Positions 1-10,450 of a stretch of 64,000 bases of DNA are shown here, piece after piece; positions within the stretch are counted from its first letter, which is position 1, and every line of letters starts with the position of its first letter. The stretch is taken from positions 190,570-254,569 of the forward strand of contig MU130378.1 of NCBI GenBank assembly GCA_015039465.1, written 5' to 3'. The position numbers and the translations under genes were made by a program. The DNA comes from Phlegmacium glaucopus (lineage: Eukaryota > Basidiomycota > Agaricomycetes > Agaricales > Cortinariaceae). Under the pieces are notes generated by a model. It was not told where the DNA came from. It did no database searches and worked only from the letters and a program-made list of their open reading frames with translations.

Positions 1-840
1 ACAATCACAACTTTTACAACAATTCAACACTCTGAGAAACTGATCTGTATTCAATACCCAAATCTCAATGACGAGTGTTCTTGCTCAATGTCTAAGAGGG
101 GGGAAAGAAAGAATCCAATTTTCTGACTATTTACAAACCCTGGGAGGTATTTTATACATTTGAGATATTTAAAAATAGATAATGTCCAAAAATAGATATA
201 CTGGTTCCTGGTACTGGAAACATAGGGGTTGTTCTATTTTTAGCCCCATGTTGCTAATTTTAGGTAGTTTCCACCCCTCTTGATGGTAACTGTGCCTATT
301 GTGCCTGGAAACAATCTTTATAATTGTTCAGCACTCCCCCTATCCTTAGTCATCATGATTCCCACACAATCACATGGTTCCACTATCTTGGTTATTCTGC
401 TTCCACTGTTGCTAGGGCACCAACCTTCCCCTGAATATTTATTAATAATATTCTGTTGCTCCACAATCACACCCCATGACATTTGCTAACCCAATATTGT
501 TTATTTAACTTTTCCTGTGCCAAGTCTATAAGGATATTCATGGATTTATTGGTTTTAATCCAGACATGCAATTTGTAGTGTAACAAATGATAGTCTATTG
601 ACCACACTTATTAACTATATGCATTTAAGTCACACAGTAATAGGTCTAATCAGCAGTTGTAGGGTAAACAACTTTGATTCCCTTGTTTATTATCAGCTGT
701 ATTAACAAGTTATTGATGCATTAATTAATATTTATGCCGAAATAATAGATAAAAATTGCAAAAACCATGCTTATGCAGATTTAAATCATATCACTGGCAG
801 AGTATGTGGGGAGTGTACAGTCCTCCTAAACACACCACCA
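1..840. other. Gene-free AT-rich flank, possible LTR remnant
   Basis: No convincing coding region is seen. On the minus strand, a purine-rich stretch near 330-345 is followed by a segment beginning TGAACAATTATAAAG and running to a GTTGAATTGTTG-like end near the window start. That arrangement resembles a retrotransposon polypurine tract followed by an LTR. No target duplication can be tested because the element runs off the window, so this is a weak inference. The rest of the stretch (about 480-840) is AT-rich and I recognise nothing in it. Confidence 0.3.
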
Positions 841-1805
841 CCACCCTAAAAAAACCCCCCTTCACCAGGGGGGTTTTTTACTTCAACAGACGATGGCACT
901 CCCCTATGTAGGGGGGTTTCTTTACTTCAATGGACGATGACTGCTACCCCCCTGTTTAGGGGGGTTTTCATTTTATTTCAATGTACAACAACCACTACTC
1001 CTGTTAAGTTTAGACAAAGGGAAAACATTGGAGTAACTCCGGACCAGACGGAATGGAACTGGAACAAGTAATGGAAAGGACTTTGGCCTCAGTGTATGTG
1101 CTGTGCTGCCCAGCTCCTATAATGTCCTGATTTTGGAACTGGAAGAGAGCGGAAAGATGGAAGACCTCAGTGACTTAGAGGGCGAACAAGAGGAGGAAAC
1201 TAAGATGATATTCGAACTGAGGGAAAACATACAAGTTTGAAGTACTTCAATAATAAAAGGAATTGCAACCAAAATATAGAATATAAATTTAAGTGCTGCG
1301 TTCTGCTCCCGGAAAAGGTCCTGCATTCTTATAATCCATAGCTGGTGTGCTGACTGATAGTGGGAAAGTGATGACAAAGAAATAGTTGTTATTGCGAAGA
1401 TGTGGTAATGGGTTTGGAGTATCGTCGGAAGAGTCGGAATGATACGGAGAAGTCTCGGAGTTGGATGTAGGAGGAGTAGAACCGGAAACAAGGGAGAGTA
1501 CTGGAACAGAGTATGGACTACCGGAAACAACTCCGATGGAGTCGGACTGGAGTAACGTATAACAGAATGTAACAACTCCCCTTTTTAGGGGTGTTTTCCA
1601 TTTATTTCAATGTACAATGACTGCTACCCTCCTTTTTAGGGGGGTCTTCATTTTATTTTGACATACAACAACCACTACCCCCTTTCTGAGGGGTTTTCTT
1701 TTTATTTTGACATATGATGACTGCTACCCCCCCTTCCAAGGGGTTTTTTTTTAAATTTCTATTGAACATCAGCTACCCTTCCCTTGTGGGAGGGGTTTTT
1801 TTATT
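841..1805. repeat. Tandem array of G/C hairpins with T-tracts
   Basis: A unit of about 60 bp recurs at least seven times. Each unit has a C-run, a short loop, a matching G-run, a T-rich tract, then a conserved linker like TTCAATGTACAATGACTGCTA. The first hairpin (about 846-877) is nearly perfect: six C, a seven-base loop and six G, flanked by A and T runs. Three units lie before 1002 and the rest after 1579, because a solo LTR has inserted inside the array. The hairpins look like bacterial intrinsic terminators, but nothing in this fungal context supports that role. I read it as a satellite-like repeat of unknown function. Confidence 0.75.
1002..1574 (+). mobile_element. Solo LTR (family C) with 5-bp target duplication ACTCC
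   Basis: The element begins TGTTAAGTTTAGAC and ends AGAATGTAACA, giving TG...CA termini inside a short TGTTA/TAACA inverted repeat. It is flanked by identical 5-bp duplications ACTCC (997-1001 and 1575-1579), the classic footprint of an LTR retrotransposon. No internal coding region is present, so it is a solo LTR left by LTR-LTR recombination, which is established behaviour for the class. It interrupts the hairpin array. A second copy exists in the polarity-reversed blocks (4039-4483 plus 11379-11405). Orientation is arbitrary because no internal region is attached. Confidence 0.85.
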
Positions 1806-2308
1806 TTTTATTTTACTCTTATGTATGAACAATGACAAATGTAGGTACCCCCCATTTTTTTATTTTTATTTTAGTTTATCAGATTAAATAATATATAATT
1901 GACTATGAATCATGGTACCCCTAGCTATAGGGTACAGTTGTTCAGAGACAGGCATAAAACACATTATGTGTTTTGTGGCTGTTCCCAAAAGAAAATATTC
2001 TACCTTTTCTTTTGTGTATTTCTTACATATACTCTTATTGTTTCATTATTCATATTTTTGTACAATTAATTTTTTCATTTATGTTAAGTGTAAAAAGGAG
2101 AAATTTTCATTGATCAAAGAAGTTTTTAAGAATTCTAAGCACAGAGATATGTTTACAAAGTAGCTCTAATCCGTTTGGTGGGCTCACATTTTTGAAATAT
2201 TCCTTTTGTGGCAGGTTATTGAGGTTGAGAAATCAAGCTCAATCTGCTTACATAAGGGGTGCCAGTTCCTGGTGGCATCTATCTTAGTTCTGGATGTAAG
2301 GGAAAGCA
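1806..2308. other. AT-rich spacer, nothing recognised
   Basis: The stretch is AT-rich and low in complexity around 1850-1900. It has only short open frames with no recognisable protein features. Confidence 0.4.
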
Positions 2309-2362
2309 CTGGTATGGATGGAGTGCGGACTACCAGAGACAGCTCCAATGGAGCCAGACCTG
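2309..2362 (+). repeat. Fragment of LTR family C
   Basis: The words ACTGGTATGG, GGACTACCAGAGACA and CTCCAATGGAG follow the same order as the last third of the solo LTR at 1002-1574 (about 1500-1550 there), with scattered substitutions. It abuts repeat A copy 1. It is short and diverged, so family membership is likely but exact edges are not. Confidence 0.5.
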
Positions 2363-2368
2363 TATTGC

Positions 2369-3603
2369 ACACTAATATTGATCGGTAGTGTGGGTAAAAA
2401 GCTTAAAAATTGCCAATGTCTCTCACTATGCTCTCCATCATTTACACTATCAACATGAAAAACATCTACCATCCATTTATTCCTTGGCTAGTGATACAAC
2501 AAAATGATCAATCTACTATTCACATCAGTCATCGGTTTGTGTTTGATTGTATCTATAGCCCATCATTTCAAGAATGACCCATCTATGGATGCATCAGCTT
2601 TATTTCCCATTATGTAAAAGGCTTTGTCATTGTTGTTGTGGCTATGGACCCACAAGTCTTCCCCTCAGCTATCTACCTTGCCATACCTCACTCCTGGATC
2701 TCACTTAGTCCCCTATCCTCACCTTATCTACCTCTTATCTTATCATTCACTGCCAGAACCAACATTCACACAGTACCTGAATCCTTCCCACCCTCTTTAT
2801 CCCACTTTAGGAAGTCCAGAAGGATCATGAGACTAAGCAAGAGTTGCAGATGAATCAGCAGCAGAGGAATATTCTCACAGTGTGTCAAGTGTTATTGAGG
2901 CTGCACAACATAGGACCATGGGCAAGTGGTATTTTCTCAGGAACAAGGCTGTGCCTTCCAAGTGTTGACTCAGGACCTTTCACATTTTGACATGACCACA
3001 CAGCTATGGAGTTGATATATTTTTGCTATTGGACTATGCACACTGCCTTTTCTTCTTTTCTCTTGCACTTTGACAACTTACAGATTTTTTTATTGTTCCT
3101 TCTTCTTTTCCATTGTTCTTTTCTTCTTGCAGCTGTTGACTCTTCATATTTCTTCCTTTGACAGTGCCTACTTCTTTCTTTGTATTGTTCTACATAGCCT
3201 CATCCTTAGGGTATAAATACTGCTCTTTTGTACCAGGATAGGTAGTTCCCTTCAATTCATCTCTAAGTCTCTTACAGTCACCATCTCAGTAGAGTTCCAG
3301 TGTATTCCTCCCTCAAGTTCGCTTTTTCAGCATTTTATCTGTTACTGTCCCCTACTGTCAATTGCTATAGTCTTACTGAAGACTCTTTCTCATTCATCCT
3401 CTTCTCTATACTCTCTCACCTCAGTCACCTTTCAAGACCTTCATCTTCATCCTCATCACCTCTACTCATACCCCCTACCTTTGTGTGTTACAAGTCTAAG
3501 GCTAAGTAAGCCTTCCCTAAACAAATAACAGGGAGTCTTTTGACCTAAAGACTGGTCCACTGCTCTCTGGTTGGTGTTTTATATCAACACAAACAATAAT
3601 TTA
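2369..3603 (+). repeat. Dispersed repeat A, copy 1
   Basis: This copy aligns along its whole length with those at 27084-29059, 30029-31193 (opposite orientation) and 3891-4038 plus reversed block 1. The family begins near a small palindrome (ACCAAT-ACTG-ATTGGT in intact copies), has a long pyrimidine-rich second half, and ends ...AACAAyAATTTA. No copy encodes a convincing protein. This copy lacks a stretch present in copy 2 after the start. Only copy 3 shows a clear target duplication (7 bp). The family looks like a non-autonomous retroelement or an LTR-like sequence, but I cannot assign a class. Confidence 0.8.
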
Positions 3604-3890
3604 TACTGGAGTAACACATGATGGAATGTAACAGTGGCTTATAATAGTCATTAAACTGGATATAATTAGTAAGGTTTTTTAAATAGTAAAAAAGTGAACA
3701 TACCATATTTTTGAGTGCTTCATAACCAGCATCATAATATTCTGTATCCCACATCTTCTTACAATATGCAAGCTTGATAGAAGGTTGTAACACTAGCTCA
3801 AGTAAGTATATAGACTTAAAAAAATAAGATATAATTTGTTAGGGGACACCCAGTTTTTGACTGAAGCACCAACTCCCGATCGGTATCACA

Positions 3891-4038
3891 CACCAATACT
3901 GATTGGTAGTGTGAGAAGAAAGCTTAAAAGTTGCCATCATGAAAATAAGCGGACTTTGAATTCACTTACCTATTTTGGAAGCAGCCCTGAATCGCGTTCC
4001 TGGTCGACAAATCATTTGTTCAATGTTATCACCCTCAT
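3891..4038 (+). repeat. Repeat A, copy 4, first part (normal polarity)
   Basis: It matches copy 2 (27084 onward) base for base with few changes, from the CACCAATACTGATTGGTAG start to ACCCTCAT. The match then stops abruptly at 4038. The expected continuation, TGCTCATCATrTTCTCAATG, is found at 5883 reading backwards without complementing. The remainder of this same copy is therefore 4688-5883 in the reversed block. Confidence 0.9.
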
Positions 4039-4483
4039 AGGCATAGTAAGGCTGGGAAGGCTGCTATAGGGTTTGGGGAATGGTGTGGAAGCAGTATTGT
4101 TGATAAGGAAACAGTAGTGAAAGGGTGATAGTCAGTCGTGTGGTCGGTACCTAATAAGTGGGTTCTTACGTCCTGGAAAAGGCCCTCGTCTTGCGTCGTG
4201 AATATAAATATAAGATATAAAGCCAACGTTAAGGAAAATATAAATTTCATGAGCTTGAACATACAAAAGGGAATCAAGCTTATAGTTGAATCAAAGGAGG
4301 AGAACAAAAAGGAGATTCAGTGACTCCAGAAGGCTGAATAATGAAGAAGAAGGCAAGGCTTTAGTCCTGTGGAATCCTCGACCCGCCGTGTCGTGTGTGC
4401 GACTCCGGTTGCAGGAAAGGCGAATGACAAGGCCAAGGCAAGGCCTCATCGAGGCTGCACTGAAGGAACAAAATTTGAATTGT
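4039..4483. mobile_element. Solo LTR family C, main part (in reversed block 1)
   Basis: Read backwards from 4483, the text starts TGTTAAGTTT and follows the 1002-1574 LTR until the block edge at 4039. The LTR's last 27 bases (TGGAGTAATGTGTGACGG... to TAACA) are found at 11405-11379, also read backwards. The five bases outside each end (4488-4484 and 11378-11374, backwards) are both CAAGA, a perfect 5-bp target duplication. About 115 bp of the reference LTR are missing at the join, between two short CGGA words. This could be a real deletion or lost sequence. Confidence 0.9.
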
Positions 4484-4687
4484 AGAACGAAGAGAATACC
4501 GACGGTAGTTGTTTCATAACACCTTCTATACACAACTGACGTCTCTAATGTCGGTAAAAGTATTACTATCCGGGGCTGTAAAGGACGAACAAATCTGGCA
4601 CAAACCGACATAACCTTCTAGACCAGGTTCTTCATACTCGACTGTCAGACGGCAGACCCTAACCGTTTACAAACGGGTAGTTGTCAT

Positions 4688-5883
4688 ATTTAACAACAAA
4701 CACAACAATATTTGTGATTGGTCTCTCGTCACCTGGTCAGAAATCCAGTTCTCTGAGGGACAATAAACAAATCCCTTCCGAATCGGAATCTGAACATTGT
4801 GTGTCTCCATCCCCCTTTCTTATCTCTTCTCTTCCTACTCCTACTTCCAGAACCTTCCACTTACTCCATATCCTACTCCTACTCCTACCCATTCTCTTTC
4901 AGAAGTCATTCTGATATCGTTAACTGTCATCCCCTGTCATTGTCTATTTTCCGACTTTTTCACTTGAACTCCCTCCCTAAGTGACCTTAAGGTGACTCTA
5001 CTACTGTCAACCCCTCATTCTTACTTAACTCCACTTGATGGATAGGACCATGTTTTCTCGTCATAAATATGGGATTCCTGCTCCGATACATTTTGTTTAT
5101 TTTTCTTTCTTCATGTACGACAGTTTCCTTCTTACTACTTCTCCTGTCGACGCTCTTCTTTCTTGTTACCTTTTCTTCTTCCTTGTTATTTTTCTAGACA
5201 TTTTACAGTTTCACACTCTCTTTTCTTCTCTTCCGTCACATGTATCAGGTTATCGTTTTTATATAGCTGAGGTTTCCGCACACCAGTACAGTTTTTACAC
5301 TTTCCAGGATTCAGTTGTGAACTTTCCGCGTCGGAACAAGGGCTCTTTTGTGATGAACGGGTACCAGGGTACAGCGCGTCGGAACTATTGTGAACTGTGT
5401 GACGCTCTTATTAGGAGACGACGACTAAGTAGACGTTAAGGACGAATCCAGTACTAGGAGGACCTGAAGGATTTAACAGTATTTCTCCCACCCTTCCGAA
5501 GTCCATGGCGCACTTACTACCAAAACCGTCACTTACTATTCTATTCTCCATCTATTAACTCCTATCCCCTGACTCACTCTAGGTCCTCGCTCCCTACCGT
5601 TCTATCTACCGACTTCGTTTTTGAACACCCAGGTATCGGTGTTGTTGTTACTGTTTCGGAGACTGTATTACCCTCTACATCGACTACGCAGGTATTTCCC
5701 CGGCAAGAACTTTACTACCTGGTTTCTATGCTAGTTTGCGCTCGGTTACTGGCTACGCTTATCATCTAACTAGCGAAACAACCTAGTGATCGGTTCCTTG
5801 TTTACCTACCATCTACGAATCCTCGTACAGCTATCACATTTGCTATCTCTCGTATCACACTCTGTAACTCTTATACTACTCGT
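4688..5883. repeat. Repeat A, copy 4, remainder (in reversed block 1)
   Basis: The left-to-right complement of this stretch runs parallel to copy 3 (30029 onward), including the TAAATTGTTGTTTGTG start and the CCAGAGAGCAGTGGACC word. It ends at 5883 exactly where copy 4 part one (3891-4038) should continue. The text 4489-4687 before it carries a ~100-bp segment shared with 31205-31310. Confidence 0.9.
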
Positions 5884-6400
5884 AAAAAAAAAAAAAAAAA
5901 AAAAAAAAGGAGGTTTTTGGGAATGGGAACCGACTCCCATTCCCAAAACCTCCCATTCCCATTCCCAAAGACTCCCCAACCTCCCATTCTTTGGGGTCGT
6001 CCCAAATCACGTTCCCAAACCAGGTTTAGGAAGGAGTTCGAAACATTAGGTTTCCTCGGAAGTTTCATCGATAATAAATTTTGTACAAGTCCCACAATTT
6101 CCACAAATCGTTATCTAAAATTTACTTTATCTCTCCCAAACTGATCATAAAATTCGATGACTAACAACACTTTCGTCACTCCGGAGAAATCTAACGAAAA
6201 AGAGACTAAATTTCAGTTAAAATATCTATGTGTTGTCAATCTAGTGAGACTATAGTCTCTTTATTTTTAAGGGTTTTTATGGGACTGGGGAGGTCTTCCC
6301 ATTCCCAAAAAGTTCCCAGTTTTTTAGACATGGGACTGGGACTGGGAGGAATGGGAATGGGAACATGGGGTCCCCAAAGGGTTTGGGGACGGGTAGTGAT
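5884..6400. mobile_element. hAT MITE B3, first part (in reversed block 2)
   Basis: Read backwards from 6400, the text starts TAGTGATGGG and is rich in GGGTAAGGG/GGGTCAGGG words, ending in the 25-A run at 5884. The other terminus (to ...CCATCACTA) lies in normal polarity at 11406-11457. The eight bases outside each terminus (6408-6401 backwards, and 11458-11465 forwards) are both AATCCTGG. An 8-bp duplication with TAGTG...CACTA termini is characteristic of hAT elements. Total length is about 569 bp. It is inserted in the ABC-transporter gene. Confidence 0.9.
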
Positions 6401-6408
6401 GGTCCTAA

Positions 6409-7240
6409 TGTGGGAAAAGGGAAACTTGCACACAAAAAAAGAGACGTCTTACGGATGAGAAAAAGGAAGATTTAAGACGGACGTTCTAAGCTCTATTGTA
6501 GAGTGAGCCACTAGGTGGAGTGAGAAGACTGAAGAGATCTTAGGTTTTCCGACGACTCAATCCTCCGCGACTACGGAAGTGACTCGCTGACGGACTGTTT
6601 ATGTTCTGTATGGAGTTTTCTGGACACTACCTAGTTATAAGGAGGAATGGTCTTCCTTGATGTTGATACAAACCCACATGTCAACTGATGGTCCCACAGT
6701 CTCTACGTCCACCGTAGTCATTAATTTGGTACCCTAATTCATCTCCTGTCTGTCTACGTCGTCTAACGAAACATACATACAGAAAATAATAACTCGGGTG
6801 CCCAACTGAATGAAGTTAATCCAGTACCTGTGAGTACACAAGCCATCAATAGAGTACCCGGACCGAACGACGATAAACTGCTCGGAAGTCGATCGAACCT
6901 AGGCTGTCGACTTGTACCACACAGAGGAGGACACAGAGGGTCCGGTACGGGAAGTATAACGAGAACTGGTTGGGAACTAAGAAGTGAGACATTTAGATAA
7001 ACTTACTGATGTAGTTGATGTACTCTTATTGTGTTACTATAAAAGAAGTGTGGCTAAACCTTTAGATTGAGTGGTGCGTCTAGAGTAGGACATTCGAAAG
7101 AACATTATTAACCAGACTAAAAATAGGGGGTCCATATACTTACTAAGATAACACCATCTTTTTGAGTACTGGTTGAAGACAACAGTCGTTCCGTATAGAC
7201 CTACAACGTTCGGGTACGAAAGTAGATCACTCCTTACACC
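6409..7240. pseudogene. ABC transporter, C-terminal ATPase half (in reversed block 2)
   Basis: The left-to-right complement encodes the half-transporter ATPase C-terminus: IRDNISLGDP near 6500, then a degraded signature region. Next come a Walker-B-like stretch (CCYLTSLQLAWIRQ, where a DEPSASLDPTAE-type sequence is expected) and NTMIFSSHRFGNLTHHADL near 7040-7085, which carries the switch histidine. A short exon with YMNDSIVVE near 7140 follows. It continues directly from the minus-strand part at 11466-12335 once MITE B3 and one target copy are removed, giving VLFQD-YT. Stops, altered Walker B residues and insertions make it a pseudogene. Family: fungal half-size ABC exporter with an N-terminal membrane domain. 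Confidence 0.75.
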
Positions 7241-7639
7241 TGGATGTTAAAATACGAAAAACAATACACTGATCGTTATAAACGAGGGAAGGGGGTCAAA
7301 ATAAGTACCACTTTTGTTGTTTGTCTGTCCATATAAAATTCGTCTTACCCTGTTGAAAAGTATGTAACCAATGTCTACCACTCCTACACCTAGAACTACT
7401 ACAGGGAAGGTGGATACCTGATTGTACCTGGCTGTTCTAGGCCAACGATAGGCACTGGTAAAATAGGTCTATTGATAAATACCCATAGGTATTGATTTAT
7501 ATCGTTTGGCGTCTATAGGTCTATCATGATTTATATCTAGTTAAAAATTAAAGACGGCAGTGTGCACTAAGACGTCAACATAGTTAACGACACGTGTCAA
7601 AGTCCTGAAACGAAGGGAAGAGGGTGCGAACAGTCTACA

Positions 7640-10450
7640 ATACGGAGGGTCCCGACGAGGGTTCCGAGTATTCCGACCTTTTAGACGATGACATCACGGA
7701 CGTCGGAGACATCGGGAATGACTAGTACGACTAGTACATGGTGACTTGGGTGGACAATGAGGTGGGGGTACCGTCCGTGTAGTCGACGTCAAACTCTGGG
7801 GTCCTCTCACGAAAGGAAGTCATAGGGGTCCGAGTTCACTAAGTCTACATCCTTACGAACAATGACTCCTACAAAAACGAAGAGGTTAGGAATAGAGTGG
7901 GTAGTTCACTACGGTCTCCGTTCGACGAGGGTGTGATTTAGTCGAGTGACTAGACCTCCAGACCCTCTAATCACTACTTCTCTAACAACAAACTATTTGA
8001 AGTAATGATTTATATTTATTTACTTAAGAAATTCTACGTCGTGTTTACAGCACCTCTAGACTTCATATACTGGTGATGCTGTAACCAGACGCTACACTAA
8101 AATGAGGTTGTGTACTTGGGGAAAGAGACTGGGACCACAAGTGGACGTTTTGGGTAGGGGTAGTAGGTAGGTAGACAGACTTGAGCGGGTGTCCCTTTTT
8201 GTCCACTGCCTTGTTCGTTAGACGTCTTCCTACAACTATACACAAACTCCTTCGTTCCGGTACTTGTACATTTTGGTCTTAGTCCCTGATAAGGAATGAG
8301 ACTCGGTCGAGTGGCACGTGAATAACGGGACGCGACACGTTTTTTACGAGCAGGTTAGTTGAGACAGGAACTGCTACTGATATTCGAACTCCAACTTTAC
8401 GATGTCGGACCCTGATTCTAAGGTGTAGGTTACTGTCAAGTTGTCCTAAACGAAATGTAGATACTCGTCCGAAGTTAACGCCACTTCTTAATAAAAAACC
8501 ACACAATAAAAATAACATTTTAATTTTTAAACGAATATGTAACTTATGTCGTTGACTTATCAGGAAGTAAGGGAGTGAAAAAATATCGAATTGGGTTTTT
8601 GTACCTACCATAGACCGGTGACAATGTCGACTAACGAACTTTGTCAAACCAGAACTAGTTGTCCATTTCTTTTATTACAACAGAAGATTTTATATTAATA
8701 TAACCATAAAAATATCGATGAACCATTCAACGATGGACTGATATAAGAATGTAAGATATAAGGATGTAAGGTCCCATACCTACGTACCGACACTACAAAC
8801 TGAGTATATGAATTAGAACAACGTTTCATTGTTATAGATAATAATAATTCGTCAACTGATTAATAAAGATAGATCTAGAAGTAAAGAAAGAAAAAGTTTT
8901 TTGGTTTTCACTTCTTTATACAGTGTTAAGGTCGTCTATTAGTGTGGTCACTCCACCTCCACCAACACCTAGGACCCCTCCCTGGTCTACTACTACTACT
9001 ACTACTAAAACGACGTTGACTCGTTCCAAATTAACTGAGTCTCCTTTTATGAGTTCTCCTACTATCAGTCGATCGGGTACTACTACGTCAACAGTTCAGA
9101 GAAGTTCTATAACGTCATATACTTTACCTCCGATTTCCACATCACTACAGACTACGTCTTTCCGTCTACCGAGACTTCGAGAAAGGGAACCATATCAGTA
9201 AAATTTTATAAAGGTCACAACAAGATTTTAGAAGAGATCCAAAGACCTGAACGTGTAACATAAGTAGTACTGAGTAGGTGTGATTTATTTTCTAAGGTCC
9301 TCGAATAACTGGTCCTAGGACTCGAATGTTGACGTTTACACGAGAACTAACGACACAGGGGTGAGTTACCTTGAGACTGAAACTAACGGAACGACGTGTA
9401 AACGTGAAGTTTTTACAACAACTCCGATATTGTCCACAAAGACCGTTGTTCAACGTCGGTATGGTGGAAAGTCTTCTTGTCACCGTTAATCGTCTACTAC
9501 AAGTGCTCCAGAATTTCCGTAAATGTAGGAAAATAAATAATAGTTAAAGAAGATTAAAAAACCTATCGAAAAATTTCTAGATTGAAACGAAAAGAGAGTT
9601 CGTCTCCAAGGGGAATAACACCTACGGGAAGGATACAATAAGATTAAAGTCCTCTCAAATGTCCGACAACAAGTACTAGTTCAGGTCTTGTATAGGAGAA
9701 GACCACTTTGTGGACGTCAGTAGGTCTAACGACGAGTACGACCTAAAAACAATTAATTGTTCATATACCTGAACTGTACCCTAACACTTTAGATACAATA
9801 GCGTGAACCACGTAAAATAAAAAAGAAAGAATAGATTAAATTAACGATTGTAGAGATTTGTTCAATACACGGGACTAACCTTCGAAGTCACCGACTTTCT
9901 GGCACAAAGTAGTCTTACCAATTTCCTCTAGTTTTTCGACCATCAGTTGGTTACCAGTTTTAGAATACGTAGACGTGTCAGGGTCTAAGGTCAGTATTTC
10001 TTCTGTTGGTTCCATTATATTAAAGATTCGGTATTTAAGTTTATATAAGAATGAGATCTAAAATCCTTTTCAGTTTTACCCGACGAGGGTGTAGAAGAAG
10101 ACCGAGGTCGTTTATAGGAGAACTGAGGTAAGTCCGTATAAAACGTCTTTCATAACAGGGGGAGTGTGGAGTAATGTCTTCGTCCTCCTATATACTTTAT
10201 AATCATAGTTGATGTTTTGTCAGCTGGATCGGAAAGTTCTTACCGTGTTCGTATAACAAGTCGTGGTCCAATCTAAATAGATGGTAGGTCTTCGGGAAAA
10301 TTAAAAAGGAACAAAGGTCGTTGGAGACAACTACGTCTTGTACGTAAGAGTTGACCAACAACAGTTCATTTAATGTACGTTGTGTTAGACTCGAGTGTTT
10401 GTAAGTTCCGTGTACATCGTTAACCAAGTACCCGATTTTGAGGGTATAAA
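7640..10450. pseudogene. hAT-family transposase hAT-1 (hidden in reversed block 2)
   Basis: Complemented left to right, an ATG near 7640 opens MPPRAAPKAHKAGKSATVVP and a Ser/Pro-rich N-terminus. SEVYDHYD (about 8059-8085) is the putative zinc-finger/DNA-binding region. IPYSEPAHRALIALRCAK (about 8290-8345) and an Asp-rich acidic linker (8960-9020) follow. The core then shows RWNSDFDCLAAH (about 9367-9405), SQAEVPLIVDALPML (about 9600-9645) and MCPDWKLQWLKDR (about 9865-9905). The dimerisation tail is ATSVDAEHAFSTG...GSWAKTP (about 10319-10435). Small introns are evident, for example GTATAGTC at 9188 and GTAATATA near 10010. At least one frameshift and a stop separate core segments, so it is probably inactive. 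It would catalyse cut-and-paste transposition. Confidence 0.85.

Larger units (their letters stand above)
4039..5883. other. Polarity-reversed block 1 (text reversed, not complemented)
   Basis: Read as given, on either strand, this block matches nothing. Complemented without reversal it aligns with other parts of the window. 4039-4483 corresponds to the reverse complement of the solo LTR at 1002-1574. About 4540-4680 corresponds to the reverse complement of 31205-31310. 4688-5883 corresponds to repeat A copy 3. Since a DNA strand has a fixed 5'-3' sense, an ordinary inversion would give the reverse complement instead. Reversing the block in place makes 4038 continue into repeat A with no missing base. 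Open frames predicted directly on this block are artefacts. Confidence 0.95.

Noticed and set aside
1117..1575. 152-residue minus-strand open frame
   Set aside because: It overlaps a solo LTR with clear ends and target duplication and has low-complexity composition.
841..1805. Bacterial-type intrinsic terminators
   Set aside because: The hairpin plus T-tract shape fits, but the DNA is fungal and the units form a tandem repeat with no upstream genes.
5035..5439. 134-residue open frame with hydrophobic stretches
   Set aside because: It lies in reversed block 1 over repeat A; the true strand reads differently, so the frame is an artefact.
5909..6400. Telomere-like GGGTAA repeats
   Set aside because: Words resemble telomeric sequence only after reversal, are irregular, and belong to MITE B3 with target duplications; fungal telomeres are usually TTAGGG arrays.
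8923..9201. Thr/Pro-rich 92-residue open frame
   Set aside because: It is an artefact of reversed polarity; the same bases encode the Asp-rich linker of the hAT transposase when complemented.
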